The notes beneath the pieces were generated by a model. That model saw only the letters and a list, made by a program, of their open reading frames with translations, did no database searches and was not told the DNA's origin. Below, piece after piece: positions 36,838 to 58,778 of a stretch of 64,000 nt of DNA. Each line of letters opens with the position of its first letter. The stretch's first letter is position 1. Source of the DNA: Mactromeris polynyma (lineage: Eukaryota > Mollusca > Bivalvia > Venerida > Mactridae); contig JASFXZ010000003.1 of NCBI GenBank assembly GCA_032209605.1, forward strand, positions 33,072,762 to 33,136,761. Direction: 5' to 3'. The translations under genes and the position numbers were made by a program.

Positions 36838-39800
36838 TTTGAGTCTTATATATACACTAACACTGAACTTACGAGTAAATTTGTAAAGAAGTTGCCAAAT
36901 AAATCGGCAATAAATGACGACAAGCTGTTATCACAGTATCATTTCTGTGGCATATGTCGAGTTCCTATATCTTAGTTGTGATTGACGTCATTCGTCGATA
37001 TATACATTAACGTAGGGATCGGTCATTTCACAGCAGCCAATTTGCATATCCTTTGGATTTCGAGTATATAATAAGTGTCTGATATATACAACATATAAAT
37101 CAAATTTAATTAAACGCTCATACCTTTGAATACACATATGACTTTGCCACGAAAAAATCGTACTTTTTTGCCACTTTAGTGCGACTCATGAACTAGTCCC
37201 TGTAATCATATCGTGATTCGTCCCAAATAATTTTCGCACTTACGATTCGTCCCGTACCGGATAATCTTAAACAACTACAATATTGTTCATAACGACATTA
37301 ACCGTTGTCCGAGGTTTAAAGGAAACTGCTGACTTTATATAACAATAGTGCAGTTTAGATGATATCAAAATACGCCACAACACATTCCGCACTATGTGTA
37401 TAGATATCGAAGCTGTTCAAAATGGATCTTATTTTAATGAGATTGACATTATTTAGCATGTATACCTCTTAATAAATAATACATAAATTTGAATTCAACA
37501 AAGTTGTCGTCTTGAGTCGTGATAGCAAACTAATCTGTGTACAATGTCTTCGTTTGGCATTTTTATTTTTTCAGTTTGACAGAAGTTGGTTAGCAGACAG
37601 CTACGCCTCAGTGACAGTATTATCATATAGATTTCTCTCCGTTTTCCGACTTAAAGGCTCGGTTACTATTTCAAATGATAGTGAACACAATGTACTGCTC
37701 CACAGTCTAATAGTTTAAGAATGTTTTGTTTTCTGTTACTGTACCTCATATTTCAATTGAAAAGTCGGAGAGCGATCGGTATTATATATAAGATACAGAA
37801 TTTGTAGGCACATAACGCAACATGAGACATATATGAGACATAGTTGTAGTCATATACAGGCGTTCACGTCATGTGTAGTTTTTTAGAGAAAACACAATTT
37901 GCCGTTGTTAATGCCTACATTAAGAAACGACGATGGTCAACATATGTGTATTTTGTTGTACACGACGGAAAGCTTGCAGGTAACGCGTAATGCAAAGCCT
38001 CACAATGTTTTTGTTACTCTGGTGCCAGTATAAGACAAAACACGTTATAATTTGTAACTTAACTTCACCGACAGAATTCGTCATACCACGTTTAAGTATA
38101 GGTTCGAATTGAAGACAGACCTATACAGACGCCATTAAGTAAAACTAAATAACTAATTGACTTTTTTGTAAATTTGCCAACTTCCAGTGATAAACCTTAA
38201 CAGCATACATGCAAGACCAACATTAATAATATGTGTGTTTCCCCTCCCACGACCCTAGCTCGCAAGGGTAGGGTAGGTAGGTAGGGAAACTATTATTTTT
38301 TTCATAAGCTGAAAATGTATACTGTATAGATGTACACAGAAGCAATAGATATGTCATTATCTTACCTCTACTTGTACACATTAGTATTATCTTTGTTCAA
38401 TGACACGTTTCTCTAAGTGAAGAATAGTATTTGGATGATTGTTTTGTACATTTCTTGATTTGACTTGACCGCCAATTATACACCCATGGACTTCTACTTA
38501 ACCTACAGTATCCTGATGAGAGACTGGTCTGATTGTCAGCATACAGGTTGTAGGAAATCATTGGCATAAAACAGAATGTGTAGTAGCTCTATAATTGTAT
38601 TGATCTTTGAAGAAAAATAAGATTTTTACAGATCTCTCCAAAAATCGAAATTAAACAAAAAAGTTACCTAGTGTGGTCACCATCATGCTAGGTTAAAGTC
38701 CTTTAAATGTTCAATTATGAGCTTATAAATACGTTTTTTATTTCTCGTTTGAAAAATTCATTATTTTCTGAAGTTTAATTAAATATCAACAGACAACGTG
38801 CCAGACATAATCAAGAACAAAATGCGCGAGTCAATTCAAGTCGGACTCGCGACCGTTGTTTTCAACGGTGATTTAACTAACTAAAAATATCATTATTTTA
38901 CAATTAATATTAACATTGCAAGTTATTTCTGAAAGTCCAATCCAAACAATTGTAATAGACAGTGTTTATGCTAAGAACTGTGACGCACCCACCAAAATCA
39001 AGCCAATCATTCTCGCATTCAAATTCCAATCAATTTCTATACACATCGGATACTATTTAAATATCAATCAGATGTCAAAACAAAGACGGCCATAAACATT
39101 AGGTAATATACAAAGTTTGTTGATTGGCAAGACCCCTCTGAAGGTTCTAAAATATTTTGACCCCTCTGATCTTCGAGATATATATCCCAAGGTCGGTCGA
39201 GTCCCAGAATGGAATGTGAAATTAACACGTATCCTCATGAATAGCTATCGGCAATTTGATTGAAATTTAAGATTAAAAACATGCCGACAATTTCATGATA
39301 TTTGTCGTAATAAATAAACAGCATCATGGTCGTAGGAATAATGTTTGATCTACTTATTGTTCTGATTTGCCGGTGAATCGTAAAGGAAGTTTAATGTGAG
39401 TGTGTCGCAAATAGTTATTATGCAATCATGCTCTGTAAACATTTCCTTACCTGGGATTGGTCGATCGCTGTTTTAAGAATAACTTTTAATATTAACCACT
39501 TATTTTATGGAGGATATAATATCTTAAAAGATTGTTCTATATATTTGGTAAGTTAATTGTATGATACGCGAAGTGAAAATCGATTTATCCCTTCTTCATA
39601 TGTTTTCAAAGGTGTGACCGCTCAACTGACACCAGCATTTCACCTCACTAAAATAGTTACGGTCGCGGTCATTTTCAACGGTCGGTCGTGGGAGGGGAAA
39701 CAAACAATATTTTATTATTGGCCCAAACTGCTGCTTCACCCTAATTATCGACTAATTGTTTCATCATCGTATTGATTTGAAATACAGATATCGCCCACAT

Positions 39801-41362
39801 GACTGTCTTTCTAAGACAATACGTGACAGCAAAAACGCACAAGATTTGTCTATATTGCAACCAGGCACATAACACACGGCGCGTATACAAGCAGTTACGC
39901 AGACTTCGAAATGACATCATAACATAGAATTTACGTCCAGTCAAAAGATAAAAAGCATAAATGCATAGAACTGTGTAATGTCGATTTCATCGTAACTAGA
40001 TACGTGCCTGGCAACTCTTGATAAAGAGCAAATTCCAATGGTTCATCTCTAGATGAACAGGCCTGTAGATACGCTGAGGCACACCGAGGCAGATGCCTCA
40101 GTTTAAATTTCCAAAGCAGCAAACAATAATATGAATATATAGTTAAATAGAATGCACGAGGAATTGCACGAAAAATGTTGAATAACACTAAGGTACGAGG
40201 CCAGTTCGGAGATTTATTACGCCACAGTCACTTTTTCAAAATTTTCGTAATGATTTTCTTGCAAATTCGGTACAATCATGTAGAAACCCCCCATAAGTCA
40301 TAGCAAGCCTATTCTGACGTTGATGTATATATATATTGGTTGAAATTGTCGTGGGTAGAGGTACCCGGAACACACCGTAAAAGCGATAGTTTAAAATAAA
40401 ACCTCTATGTAGAGTTATTATGAACACCTAGATATAGCTAGATAACGTTGTGATCATTAATGCCATTAAGATCATTTACAAGGTTGACGTCATTCTGTGT
40501 AGCATTGTTTCGTTTCATAAAAAAAACGAGCACATAAATTGTGTTAAAAACTGAAAACTTGCGACTGAAAACATGTAATATATCAGTTAGGTGCCATTCG
40601 GCTGGATGTTTTTTCTCTGACTGAATGCATGGATAAAATAAGTCTAACGTTCATCGACATTCGCATAACGTCGCGATGAATAACGTCGGCGCGCTCCGGG
40701 TCTTACGTTCTGGTCAACTTCCGACACACCTTGACAGCAATCTGGTCATGCCAACACATTGATATTTTGTATTTAGGGAGCTCGCAAGTTTAAATATTCC
40801 GTGCTGTAATGTGAAGTGAGCATTTCTGTCATTGGCCTTAATAATTTATATTGTCTAAATAATTTCCGAACAAGCCTCGTATACTTCTAAATTGCATATT
40901 AGAAGTCTATTAACGTTCTATACGCATTCCCCGTGAGGTAGGACCCCGACCCCGCCTTTATTGCATCAGTTAAATTTTGCTTCCGAAGCAATACGGGCCT
41001 GGCGAAGACTAAGTGTGGGTCTTGTTGTTTCCCAACGGGGTATTTAATAAAATCAGGGACATTTTCACTATGTACAATTCAACAATTTCTCAAAAGCCAT
41101 GATGAAAATTAAACAAAAACTATGCATTTTTCGCAATGCATCAAGCAAATGGGGCCTGTTGACTACTTCCTGTCAATCAGCGTTCGTCTATCTCAAGGCG
41201 GCGAGTTAAAAATCTTTGATCCGCGGCAAGTCTACTGTGTTATAACCCCAGGAGGAGGAGTTACCTTTTGTGATTGGCATCGCCGAAAAATTCTTCACTC
41301 AGCCTCACGTACATAAGTTCAGTTGTGTTAACACACCAAAGGAGGGTGCTAGGTTAGGAAAT
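36838..41362. other. Divergent intergenic region between carboxypeptidase and ZCCHC24
   Basis: 4.5 kb between two divergent starts. The part from about 40650 to 41040 is richer in CpG (for example CGTCGGCGCGCTCCGGG near 40686) and is the best place for a ZCCHC24 promoter. Two members of the dispersed repeat described at 361 occur here. No exon was found. Confidence 0.45.
38230..38345 (-). repeat. Dispersed repeat, copy B (inverted relative to 361-475)
   Basis: On the minus strand it contains TCTATACAGTATACATTTTC, then CCCTACCTACCTACCC and GGGAGGGGAAACACACATA, matching copy A along about 115 bp with scattered differences. A short piece with the same GGGAGGGGAAACAAACA end is at about 39690-39710. 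Confidence 0.6.
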
Positions 41363-49334
<7,972 letters not shown>

Positions 49335-52300
49335 AAACTCAGAATGACGATTAGACGAAAACACAACAAGATGTTTGCATTAAAAAGGAACAATAAAAAT
49401 GGAATACATTGTGACATAAGGAATGGACAAAAATTCAAGACTTCTAACTGTGAGATAATCTTGTATGTTTTCTATATGAACCAAATTTTATCATGATATA
49501 TATGATCACATACATCGAATATGCTGTAACAGCATGAAACATTTATTGGCTGTCCCCGAAATTTTGTGACTTTTAGTTTACCGTGGAATTAGATTTGGAT
49601 CATTCAGTTCAATTTAAGATCTGTCAGAATTTGATGCTTTGATCATTTCTTCAGCGAGCTTCACCTTTTCCTGTAAAACATGATTTAGGCTGTCAGCTTA
49701 GATGTTATTTTGGAAGGTTGTGTTTCTGTTTGTTATTGGAACCTGTAGATAGAAAGTTATGTAGGAACATCCATTACCTTGACGATGATGGTTCTGATGA
49801 AAACAGACTTTCTGCTACGGTTGTTTTTCGAGATTTAATGTTTTGTGTGGATACGTTTTTACAGACCCCGCTTTCGTGCCTCGATAATATCAATCTGGAT
49901 ATTACCCAGCATTCTTTTTTTGATACATGCTTTTCTTGCTACATTGCCGGATGACGTCTAGATAATGTAAAAAAATACAATACATCCTTTGTTCGGGAAT
50001 TTTCAAAATTTATATTCTCTTAATGTGTAGCCCTGGAGAAAAATAGACCATAATGATTTATGCGTTCTAGCCAGATGAAAATTATGAGAATGCAGAATTG
50101 TGCTTCACTTATCTTACAAACACATATTTCTTTGGAAACAAAAGCCGGTAGTCATTATCGTGGGAAGATAAATGATTAGCAATATGCTGTTTTTGATATA
50201 AAAATGCAAACTGCTTACTTTTAGGATTTAAGAAAGCATTTATTGTTATAATACACTAAACCTCTTAAGTCTGGCTGTAAACCCAGGAGGTATGTGGGGT
50301 TAATCAAGTTGGATCATCTTATACTCAATTAACCCAAGTTATGTGTCTTTTTTATCTTTCTGTTCTAATAACTTGCCTCCAAAATGTGCTGGCATTCAGG
50401 GAAGTAAAAGACATGATTATAGGTGTATGCGTTTTACCAATGTATAGGAGCCAAACTTGAGCGGAATTTTTTGTTGGTGGAATTTTTTGTTACCAACTCG
50501 CTCAATATGAGACCATAAGTACGTCTGCCTGTCTTGGTTAATAATTATCAGCAGACAAGTTTGTGATAATTGCTTGAGATAAACGTCTTGGCATATTTTC
50601 TTGGATGATTATATTATTTTGTTCTTGTATACTTTGAAACTTGATACATGTACTTCAATAGTACCGATAGATTTGTTGTGAACTGGTTGATATGAATATA
50701 GCACCCTCACCTCATGTCCTATTACCTGTGAAGGAAACATCTAGGTTGGTGATCTGTACACAACTTTTAAGTTGTTTCACTAATTGAAAAATTTCTATAA
50801 TTAAGTGCTAACATAGGAACACACTAAACGGCATGCAGGATAAGCGAGCCTGATGCGTACATTGGTAATGTGTCAATAACACTCGCAATGTTGTGTTATC
50901 TATTACACAGACTGATTCTCTCACCTTAGGATGAGAGTACTGTGTACATTATTTGATGATATGGTTTGTCAGACTCTGTACTTAAGGTTTATTCTGCTAG
51001 GTATGTTTTAGTAGTACAATTAGTCAACATTGAAGTGGCACTTGTTGAAATTGGTGGAACAAGCACCGTTCTCATCCAGTTGGTTTATAATTTTTACACA
51101 TATTTTGAAAATCGCTCTTTACATATGACCAATGATGACTTACAGTGTAGCTGAAATATTATGATATGAGTACCGGACAAATAGTGTCAGACTATGTGTG
51201 TATTCTGTTGTTGAATGTTGAAGATCATTGGTCATGTTGAAGGTCATTGGTCATGTTGAAGGTTGTCAGTCATAGGCAGTGTCAGACAATCCATTGGCAC
51301 GCTTATACATGACGGATCTACTTATATTCCTGCAAGAAATATTTCATAATGATAGTAGATCACTATCGTGAGCATTTCAGGGTAAACGAGAAATCAAGTT
51401 ATACTTTTTGTTAAAACTAGTTTGTCTATGCTTGCTTCATTTGCATCAAACTGATTTCAGTTTTATTATCTTATTTTATGCACTGTACAAGCATATCTAT
51501 ATCATTTATAAGACAGCATTTATTTACTCCACAGAGTTAAAGGTACCTTTTTGTTATAAGATACTGAGATGTGATTTTTTTTCAAATGTATTCATTTTCA
51601 TCAGATTGGTGTGATTACCTCAGCTGCCTGTAACTTCGGTAACGTATCAGTATCTGTCAGTGTGAATTTTTTGATCTATGAAACTCAACCGTTTCTTTGA
51701 TGATTTTATACCAAGAAACAATTTCTTTTCCATGCTTATAATGCGGTCTTCACTTGTGGTACATCGCTCACTTTGAAAATCTTGTTCTTATGTATACACT
51801 CATTTTGGCATATAGCAAGTGACTATATCTATACAGTCATAGGCTTCTATATATTTCTCAGTCATATGATACAAGCATTGTTTTGTTGTCATGGTGTCTA
51901 ACACTTCACGTCATCTTATATCATCACAGAAGAAATGAAGTTACATCTTCATTGCTACATTTTTCACTCAATTTTATGGCATCATAGCTTTCAGATTCAG
52001 AATATTATCAGTACAACCAAGATTAATGTATGTTGTTTTTTTTATATTTTAAAGATAAGTACATGATTCACTATTTCAGAAAATTTTAGCACTGCTTAGC
52101 TATGTGCTAAATGTTTTTTTTGCATTTTATCAAGTAACATTTTTTAGGCAGGCATTCCATGAATTCAAAATGTTGTCATGGTAACAAAAAAAGGACCAGA
52201 ATCTAATATTTCATGAATTTTTATCATGTTCATGGAATCTATGTGTTTATTGTATTAGACAGATAAACATTTATGGTGGGAAAATAGTCTATATGTAATT

Positions 52301-53333
52301 CATATAATTTAATCATGTGATCAGACAAGGAGTGTTATAAAAGTGTCGATCTAACTAATCAGTTCAAAATTCCTCTAGTTTAACTAGAATATTTAGGAAG
52401 AGAAGTAATGTGCCTTATTTTAATCCGTCCTTGGATGTGAAAATTTTCTGTTCTTATTTTGCCCGTCTGCCGCCATAGGAAAGTATTCAGTAGGAAAATA
52501 TCTGTAAATTTTTGAGATAAATTTTTTTTATAGATGTATATTACGTTGCATCAAATATTGTTTTTAGTGACATTGCAAAACTTCCAACATTCTATTTTTA
52601 AACCATTTATAGCAATGTTTTTTTATTCATTTTAGTATTAAGTGGATATTTAGTAGTTATGGAGAGTTACCTGTTATTAAATAAATCTTGAAATGTATAT
52701 ATCATGCTTTACAATGCTGATGGAATCTATTATCAAACATTTCCAATACTATCTTTTTATTTTAGAGAATATAATGAAGAATGTATATATGTATATATTG
52801 TAGTTTTTATACAAATGTGCATGCTTATATAACTCGATGTTTTGTTATTCTGCCATATTTAAAAAAATATTTTTCATATTTTTTGTTGTGGCTTTGTTGT
52901 TTGATCCAAGCCCCTATGTACTTAAGCTTATGTTGTTGACAACTGTACGCAGACGACAAAATATTTCGGCAACATTAAATGTCTCCAAGTTCACAGAAGT
53001 TTGAATTTTAAAGTTGCATTTGTTAAAAAAAAACTACTATCTGCTGTCTGACTTGTTTCAATGCTTAAATATGAATTGTTATATAATCAAATTTGGAATT
53101 TGAAGAGAAAAAAAAAATTAAAATCGGTACATGTGTATTCCACAGTTGCTCACAAATCTTTCTATATGTAAAAAATGCAACTACAAATTCCTCAATAAAA
53201 TAAGAGGAGGTTAATATTGAAACACATTGGGTATACATCCAATAAAATCTGTATTCAATAAAATATTTATGTTGTTAACGAGAAGATAATCACTAAATAA
53301 GATTGCCAGAGGTAAATAACTGTTGGTTGTCAG
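49335..53333. other. Downstream of ZCCHC24, possible long 3' UTR and intergenic DNA
   Basis: AT-rich and without coding frames. The first AATAAA after the stop is at 49392-49397; others occur near 52680, 53195 and 53225. The real cleavage site cannot be chosen from sequence alone. Short direct duplications of GAAGGTCATTGGTCATGTT occur around 51220-51260. Confidence 0.45.
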
Positions 53334-53837
53334 TAGTGATGGGCCAACTTTCCGCAACAATCAAATAATCATAAGCATAAATTTGGCACTTGTGATCAGT
53401 GACTTCATTTTTCGCAAGTTGATTAATTACATAGGGCTGTTTTCGGAAAATTAGTTTTTTAACCCTTTTTTTCCGGTGTTAACAGCCCTTCTCTAATAAT
53501 ATTGACATGCTAAATTTATGTATAAAACCTTGAAATTTTACTTGTAATATGAATATCTTGGAAGATGTAAAAAATCTTAAGATTTCAATTAGTTCAAAGT
53601 TCATTTTCCTTATTGACAAGTTATCATTAGCCTTTAAGGACAAGTTACTTGTCAGATTTATTTGTATGTTGAAAAAAGCAACAGTTATACCTTGTATTTG
53701 GCTTGATAAAAGGCGCACTTCTGAATCATTGAAGAACTTAACTGATTGTCTGATTACATCAATTAATCACATCGGTTGGGGTTATCCAATTGTGCCGTTT
53801 AATTGATTGGCAAATCTGACTGCTTTGCCCATCACTA
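53334..53837. mobile_element. 504-bp hAT-type non-autonomous element
   Basis: The ends are TAGTGATGGGC and GCCCATCACTA, a perfect 11-bp inverted match of the common hAT type. Flanking 8-mers are GTTGTCAG (53326-53333) and GGTGTAAG (53838-53845), identical at 6 of 8 positions, as expected for an old 8-bp target duplication. The interior is AT-rich with no transposase frame. Its ends differ from those of the element at 8374. Confidence 0.8.
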
Positions 53838-53845
53838 GGTGTAAG

Positions 53846-55316
53846 TAATTTATGTTAAGTACTGTGCTTTAAACAAGATGAACATTTTTTGTTGCCAGAG
53901 AGTGCCGTCAGTTTGCTGTTCTGTGTATATATGTTCGTTGTATATTAGTGACGGTTGTAGCATATTTAGATTGTGTTTATTTAAATTTATAACATTTTAG
54001 TTGTATTTATTTTAACATTGTTTGTTACATGTTTCAAACAATTACAGCCCGTGTTGCCAAAATAAAATCTCCATCTTGGGAGTATTATGATCACAGAATT
54101 TTTTTGTGATTGTTTCCGAGATGGAATCTCCGAACTGTTGGTTTGAGGGTCTCAATGGATACATACGTATCGTGGGCTAAATGCGAAAGTGTCCTATCTT
54201 CTTCTTTATTTATTTGAACTTAAAACAGTTTCGCGTTTAGACGTCGATATTTTCTCATCAATATTGGTAATATCTTTTACACATTTGAAAGTATTGTATT
54301 TCATTGATGTACCAGCACCAATGTTTGGAGATGTTGTATACATAATTCAGTGTGTTGTTTTCTAGTTGTTGCCTGTGGTATTTGTGTATGTTGTTCTATT
54401 CCTCATCTTGTACTCTATCTCTGATCTGTTCTTGCTTGTTGTTTTTTTTGTTCATTATAATCATTGTGGTAAATATGTCAGTGGCCAACTTTGTTCTTTT
54501 TCATTCAAAATACTCAATTTATGCATACAAGCTTACATTTATACATGTATAATAGACTAACATTCTGAGCTGTGAATGTTTTATTTTTCAAAGGGTCATC
54601 ACATTGATATTAAAATCATAGACTGAAATGGCTTTCCAACACCGATTATTAAGAGAGCAACTTGGAATAAATATATTTTTTACTATCAATTTTTTAGCAT
54701 TGTAACAGTTCAAATTATTTGTTTCCTATTTATCTGATGTCCATCATTGCGTCAACTCAGTCAGAATCATTGTTGTTGAACTATTTTCTCATTCATATAT
54801 TGTTAATCTAAAACAATCAGAAATACAATGCATATACATGTACTCAGCAAATTTATTCTATTGGCATATTTTACTTAGAACATTAAGTCACCTTAAGTGC
54901 CTTCATTAGTACTGTTTAAAGGATAGACAACTTATGGAACTGATAATTTTATAGATGTACCTTTCATTTACTTACAATATAGGTATGTAAACATACATTA
55001 TTTATGGTATCATGTGATATTATGTACTGCTTTTCTATAAATTGTATTTTGATAGTTTAAAGAATAAAAATGATTTTAACCAAACCATAAACATGTGTTG
55101 CTTTGTACAAATATTTCTGTTACACAAACTACGAAGAAGAAGTATTGTCATTAGTGCGCAGATGACATCTGTGTCTTGCGAAACTTGGATATTAATGAAA
55201 TCAACTTATTCAAACCAGACATTTTTCTGTTGATATATTCAAGATGACTGTCAATAATTCAGAAAACAATCCGAACATAGCTTATTTACACGATATGAGC
55301 ACCGCTGTACACTTTC
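53846..55316. other. Intergenic region, nothing recognised
   Basis: AT-rich. An AATAAA at about 54059-54064 could be a distal signal for ZCCHC24. No coding frame or repeat stands out. Confidence 0.4.
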
Positions 55317-55516
55317 CAACCTCTTCTTAAAGTGACTTCATTTCCAGAAAATGTCACATGATGTCACGTCACCATGTACTGACAGTAAGCAATATTTGCC
55401 CCACATGGCAATATGAAAACAAAGTGACCATAATTATGGAGTAAATATTGTTTCCTGCTTGCACATAGTGTTATCACGTGTTTTCTTGACATGACGTCAC
55501 TTACGGAAGAGGTTTG
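55317..55516 (+). mobile_element. About 200-bp MITE, full-length copy of the family seen at 24957
   Basis: The left end CCAACCTCTTCTTAAAGTGAC and right end GTCACTTACGGAAGAGGTTTGG are inverted copies, followed inward by further matches around TGACGTCA and AGAAAA. The central part includes GTACTGACAGTAAGCAATAT. The element at 24957-25108 matches its left-to-centre portion in reverse orientation. Confidence 0.72.
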
Positions 55517-55749
55517 GAAATCCCACAGAAGCGTTCAATTAAATCGACACTCCATGGACAACTAACAGATGTTTAGAACTCAATTTGTGATGAACACAAT
55601 CATGCCAGTTCAATGATTCAACAAAAACTGCATGTTCAAGTTAACCAAACAATACAAGAATGACTTGATCCCCGTCCTGAGGCCATCTTGCAGAAAAGTA
55701 CAGTTATGTACCTTCAAGTAAAACTGACAAATGTTTTAGAAATATAAAT

Positions 55750-57114
55750 TTATTTATTTCATTCAAAGTACATCAGTAATTCATATAAAAGACAGAATGA
55801 AAAAGTTACCAGAGACAATAAACAGGATATTTATTGGCATATTCTAGGATTGACATCATACTGATTAAAAAATAATCTGTATCCATAGAAACACAACAGT
55901 GACATCATATACCCTGCATTATACACTGATGGCAAAGTGAACACAATCATATTGACAAGATTATAAAATATCAAAAATTACTTATTTATTATGAACAGAT
56001 AAACAGTAAACATACAATAAGTATGATGTGTGAAACAAGATAACTTGGTATATATCAACAAGGATGCAATACAGTCATGTATATATACATTTGTATCTTG
56101 GGTTTGATCATGACTTTTGGCACAATGATGTAGGTAAAATCAACAATTGATTGCTCACAATAACAATGTAGAAACATATTACAGTGTAAAACAAATAATA
56201 CTGTTCACAATGGCTTCTAGCACCTCATACATTTGTTAAGACTAGAAAAAAAAAATACTTCCAATACAAATTGCGAAGTCATCAATTCATTCCACACGGC
56301 AATGTTAGACTAAAGAAACAACACCTAATATATAGTATGGTAACACTTCTCTACGTGCCTTATAGTACAGGAATGGACTCATCAGATACTACAGTTACTA
56401 GTAGTTATGGAAAGAGAAAAACTAACCATTCAAACATAAAAATGACGGTGTCCACTCACAATACAACTGATTTGCTTTACTTGTTATACCACACTTCCTA
56501 CTTTCAATTTCTAATTGGCTGTTCTGAAGGGTTACCATTGGCAATAAGTAAGAAAAGAAGACATTGCATAGCTCGAACTCTTAGGAGAACTAAACCATTA
56601 CCCTACTATGACTTCCCGACTTGAGCAATGATCATGATATTATTCTCATCCATTATCCATATACTTAAATACATGTACATGTACATATAAACTTAACAGC
56701 AATCACATTTATACTAGAACACAATGCATTATGTTTCTAAGCAATTAAGATTAATATACAATTTAATATGTCATACAATGCAATCTGACAGTTCCAATTA
56801 ACCTCATGACAAAAACAGGCGTACCACAAATTAATTCTCTTTGACTAGTAATTCATTCATAAGAGAAAAGAACAATATGTACTGACAAGTATATAACGAG
56901 AAAAGAACAATGTGTACTGACAAGTATAGAACACTACAACCCAACAGGCAAACAAGGTCAAACATCACAAATAACAATCGGGATGCATAATTATCTGTAA
57001 AAAAGAAATGCAAACACTTGATGGAACTTTGTTCTCTGTACGACACAGCATCACAGCATGATGATGAAATAAATAAGGTGAAAGGACTATGAATGAGTCA
57101 CAAAGATTTTGATA
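55750..57114. other. Possible 3' UTR of the candidate minus-strand exon, or intergenic
   Basis: 1.4 kb without a convincing coding frame on either strand. The 117-codon plus-strand frame at 56271 lacks any recognisable pattern. A tandem duplication of the words GAGAAAAGAACAAT and GTGTACTGACAAGTATA lies at about 56865-56930. Confidence 0.35.
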
Positions 57115-57222
57115 CTATGGCAGTTTGTCAATAAATGTGTAGTTGAGTACATGACTGTAGTCAGTGTATTCTTGAAGATAGTTAACTGATTCATCATCCA
57201 CATCACACAGGAATGTTGTCTG
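57115..57222 (-). CDS. Candidate terminal exon of an unidentified minus-strand gene
   Basis: After an acceptor region (TTTTCAGATTAG) the minus strand reads 35 codons to TAG at 57117-57115, containing FLCDVDDESVNYLQEYTDY and ending LNYTFIDKLP. The composition (acidic, aromatic, no low complexity) looks coding, and AATAAATAAA lies downstream at about 55748-55757. Against it, the best acceptor (TTTTCAG) would put a TAG in this frame at once, so splicing must use the AG five or eight bases on; a different frame is open from the better acceptor. I do not recognise the protein. Confidence 0.35.
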   Translation of the reverse strand, partial: QTTFLCDVDDESVNYLQEYTDYSHVLNYTFIDKLP

Positions 57223-58778
57223 CTAATCTGAAAATACATCAATTGTATATGTTCAGTTAACTGCCCAGCTCTAATATTGAACATACATATATTTAATTAT
57301 GGTATTACCATAAGTATAACTCAAATTCGCTACTTGTTTCATTATCGTGTTTACCTAAATATCAATTATAGGGGTGTTGTATACAACCTGTTCATTCATT
57401 CATAATTAAAAATAAGATTAAACAACCTTCCCACCCTATACCCAATATAATGGATAAATCGATAATGAAAGCCTTATCAAATTGGGTTTATACCAGCACT
57501 ATAGTAACTAGAACAAACATATACACCAACAAATGACCCCTTATAATGCCTCAAGATAAAGGCACATGGCTCAATAGGTGTTAGCACCAAAGCTATGATT
57601 AGAAAGGCAAGAATTCCAACAGAAATTATCCCCTCATAATCTCAAGGATAATTGACAGCAGGGGTCGGGTGTTGTTTGAATAACAGGGCTCTTGATTCAC
57701 CACTAAGCTAACACCAAGTGGTTACTGTACAACTATTCCGATCACACACTGATAAAAAAATAAAGATAATGTGTTCATGATAATATATCAAATTAAACCA
57801 TATTTTCTCTGATATCAATATGGTGATTCCTGTTGTTTCTTTGATTAGACAGAAAGAACACCTAGCAGAGTATCTTACAATCTGATTTATACTAACAAGC
57901 ATGACTGGTCCCTGATACTATCTTGCAGGGAAAGTATCACTTACAAGTTTAAGGACCAGGGGTGGGGGTAAAAGGGTTCTTATCACACCACCTGCAGAAT
58001 GTCACATGTCAGCAATTATTTGATACTGTAATAAAGTGTCTTCATTTCTAGGTTGTAGAACCCCAATTATCATTGAAACAAGGTTTTTTTGGATAAACAC
58101 ATTGTCACAAATAATTAGTGTACACAAGGATTCTGAGATAAGACAGAACTGGTTTCCCTGACTTGAAGGTCACATGGAAGACTAGGTTACAGTAAAGGTA
58201 CAGCTTGATTCAATCATGTCTTCAGTGATATATCCTTCATGCATGTCTGGTTGAATGAAGGTAATACCAGATAATGTGTTTATTGTGTAATTTGTTTCAC
58301 TATGTAATTCATATTTCAGTCATGTACCTCAGTCATTTTTCCTAACCAGAATTCACAGATTACCAACTACATGTAGTATTAACACATTCTTCAGTAAACC
58401 ACTGATTTCTTCCACACTTGAATGAGAGATGGGGAACAAAGAGCTTAGCAACAAAGAATTATCTCCAGTCATATTGTCATGGAGAACGTATGCCTCAACT
58501 GTGTTTGAATTTGCAACCCCAGATTGGCAGGCAAATATTCGAATGAGCTTACCAGGCTGGGGTAGGCAAACGTAAGCAAAATCGACTTTATCAATACAAT
58601 ACTACGGAGTAATGTAAATAAACAACCAAACATATATGTTGTTACCGTTTGAACTACTCACAAAATAATCAGTTAAATTTGCATATATGACAGAATTCAT
58701 GGATGCAAACTTCAGATGGCTATTGTTTTAGGTCAGGTTTGAAATTTTAGCAATAAATCGGGAAAGGAAACCTTACTC
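57223..58778. other. Non-coding stretch left of the 31-bp array
   Basis: 1.5 kb of AT-rich sequence with no exon I can support. Near 57565 the plus strand has TGGCTCAATAGGTGTTAGCAC, which faintly resembles a tRNA A-box, but no B-box follows at the right distance. Confidence 0.4.

Noticed and set aside
36845..36857. TATA box of the carboxypeptidase gene (TATATATAAG on the minus strand)
   Set aside because: It lies only about 10 bp before the ATG, so a start site 30 bp downstream would fall inside the coding region.
41122..41316. A short plus-strand gene before ZCCHC24
   Set aside because: It lies in the likely promoter or 5' UTR of ZCCHC24 and shows no family pattern. It may at most be a leader frame.
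56271..56624. A 117-codon plus-strand gene
   Set aside because: No splice context, no recognisable motif, basic low-information composition and unremarkable surroundings.
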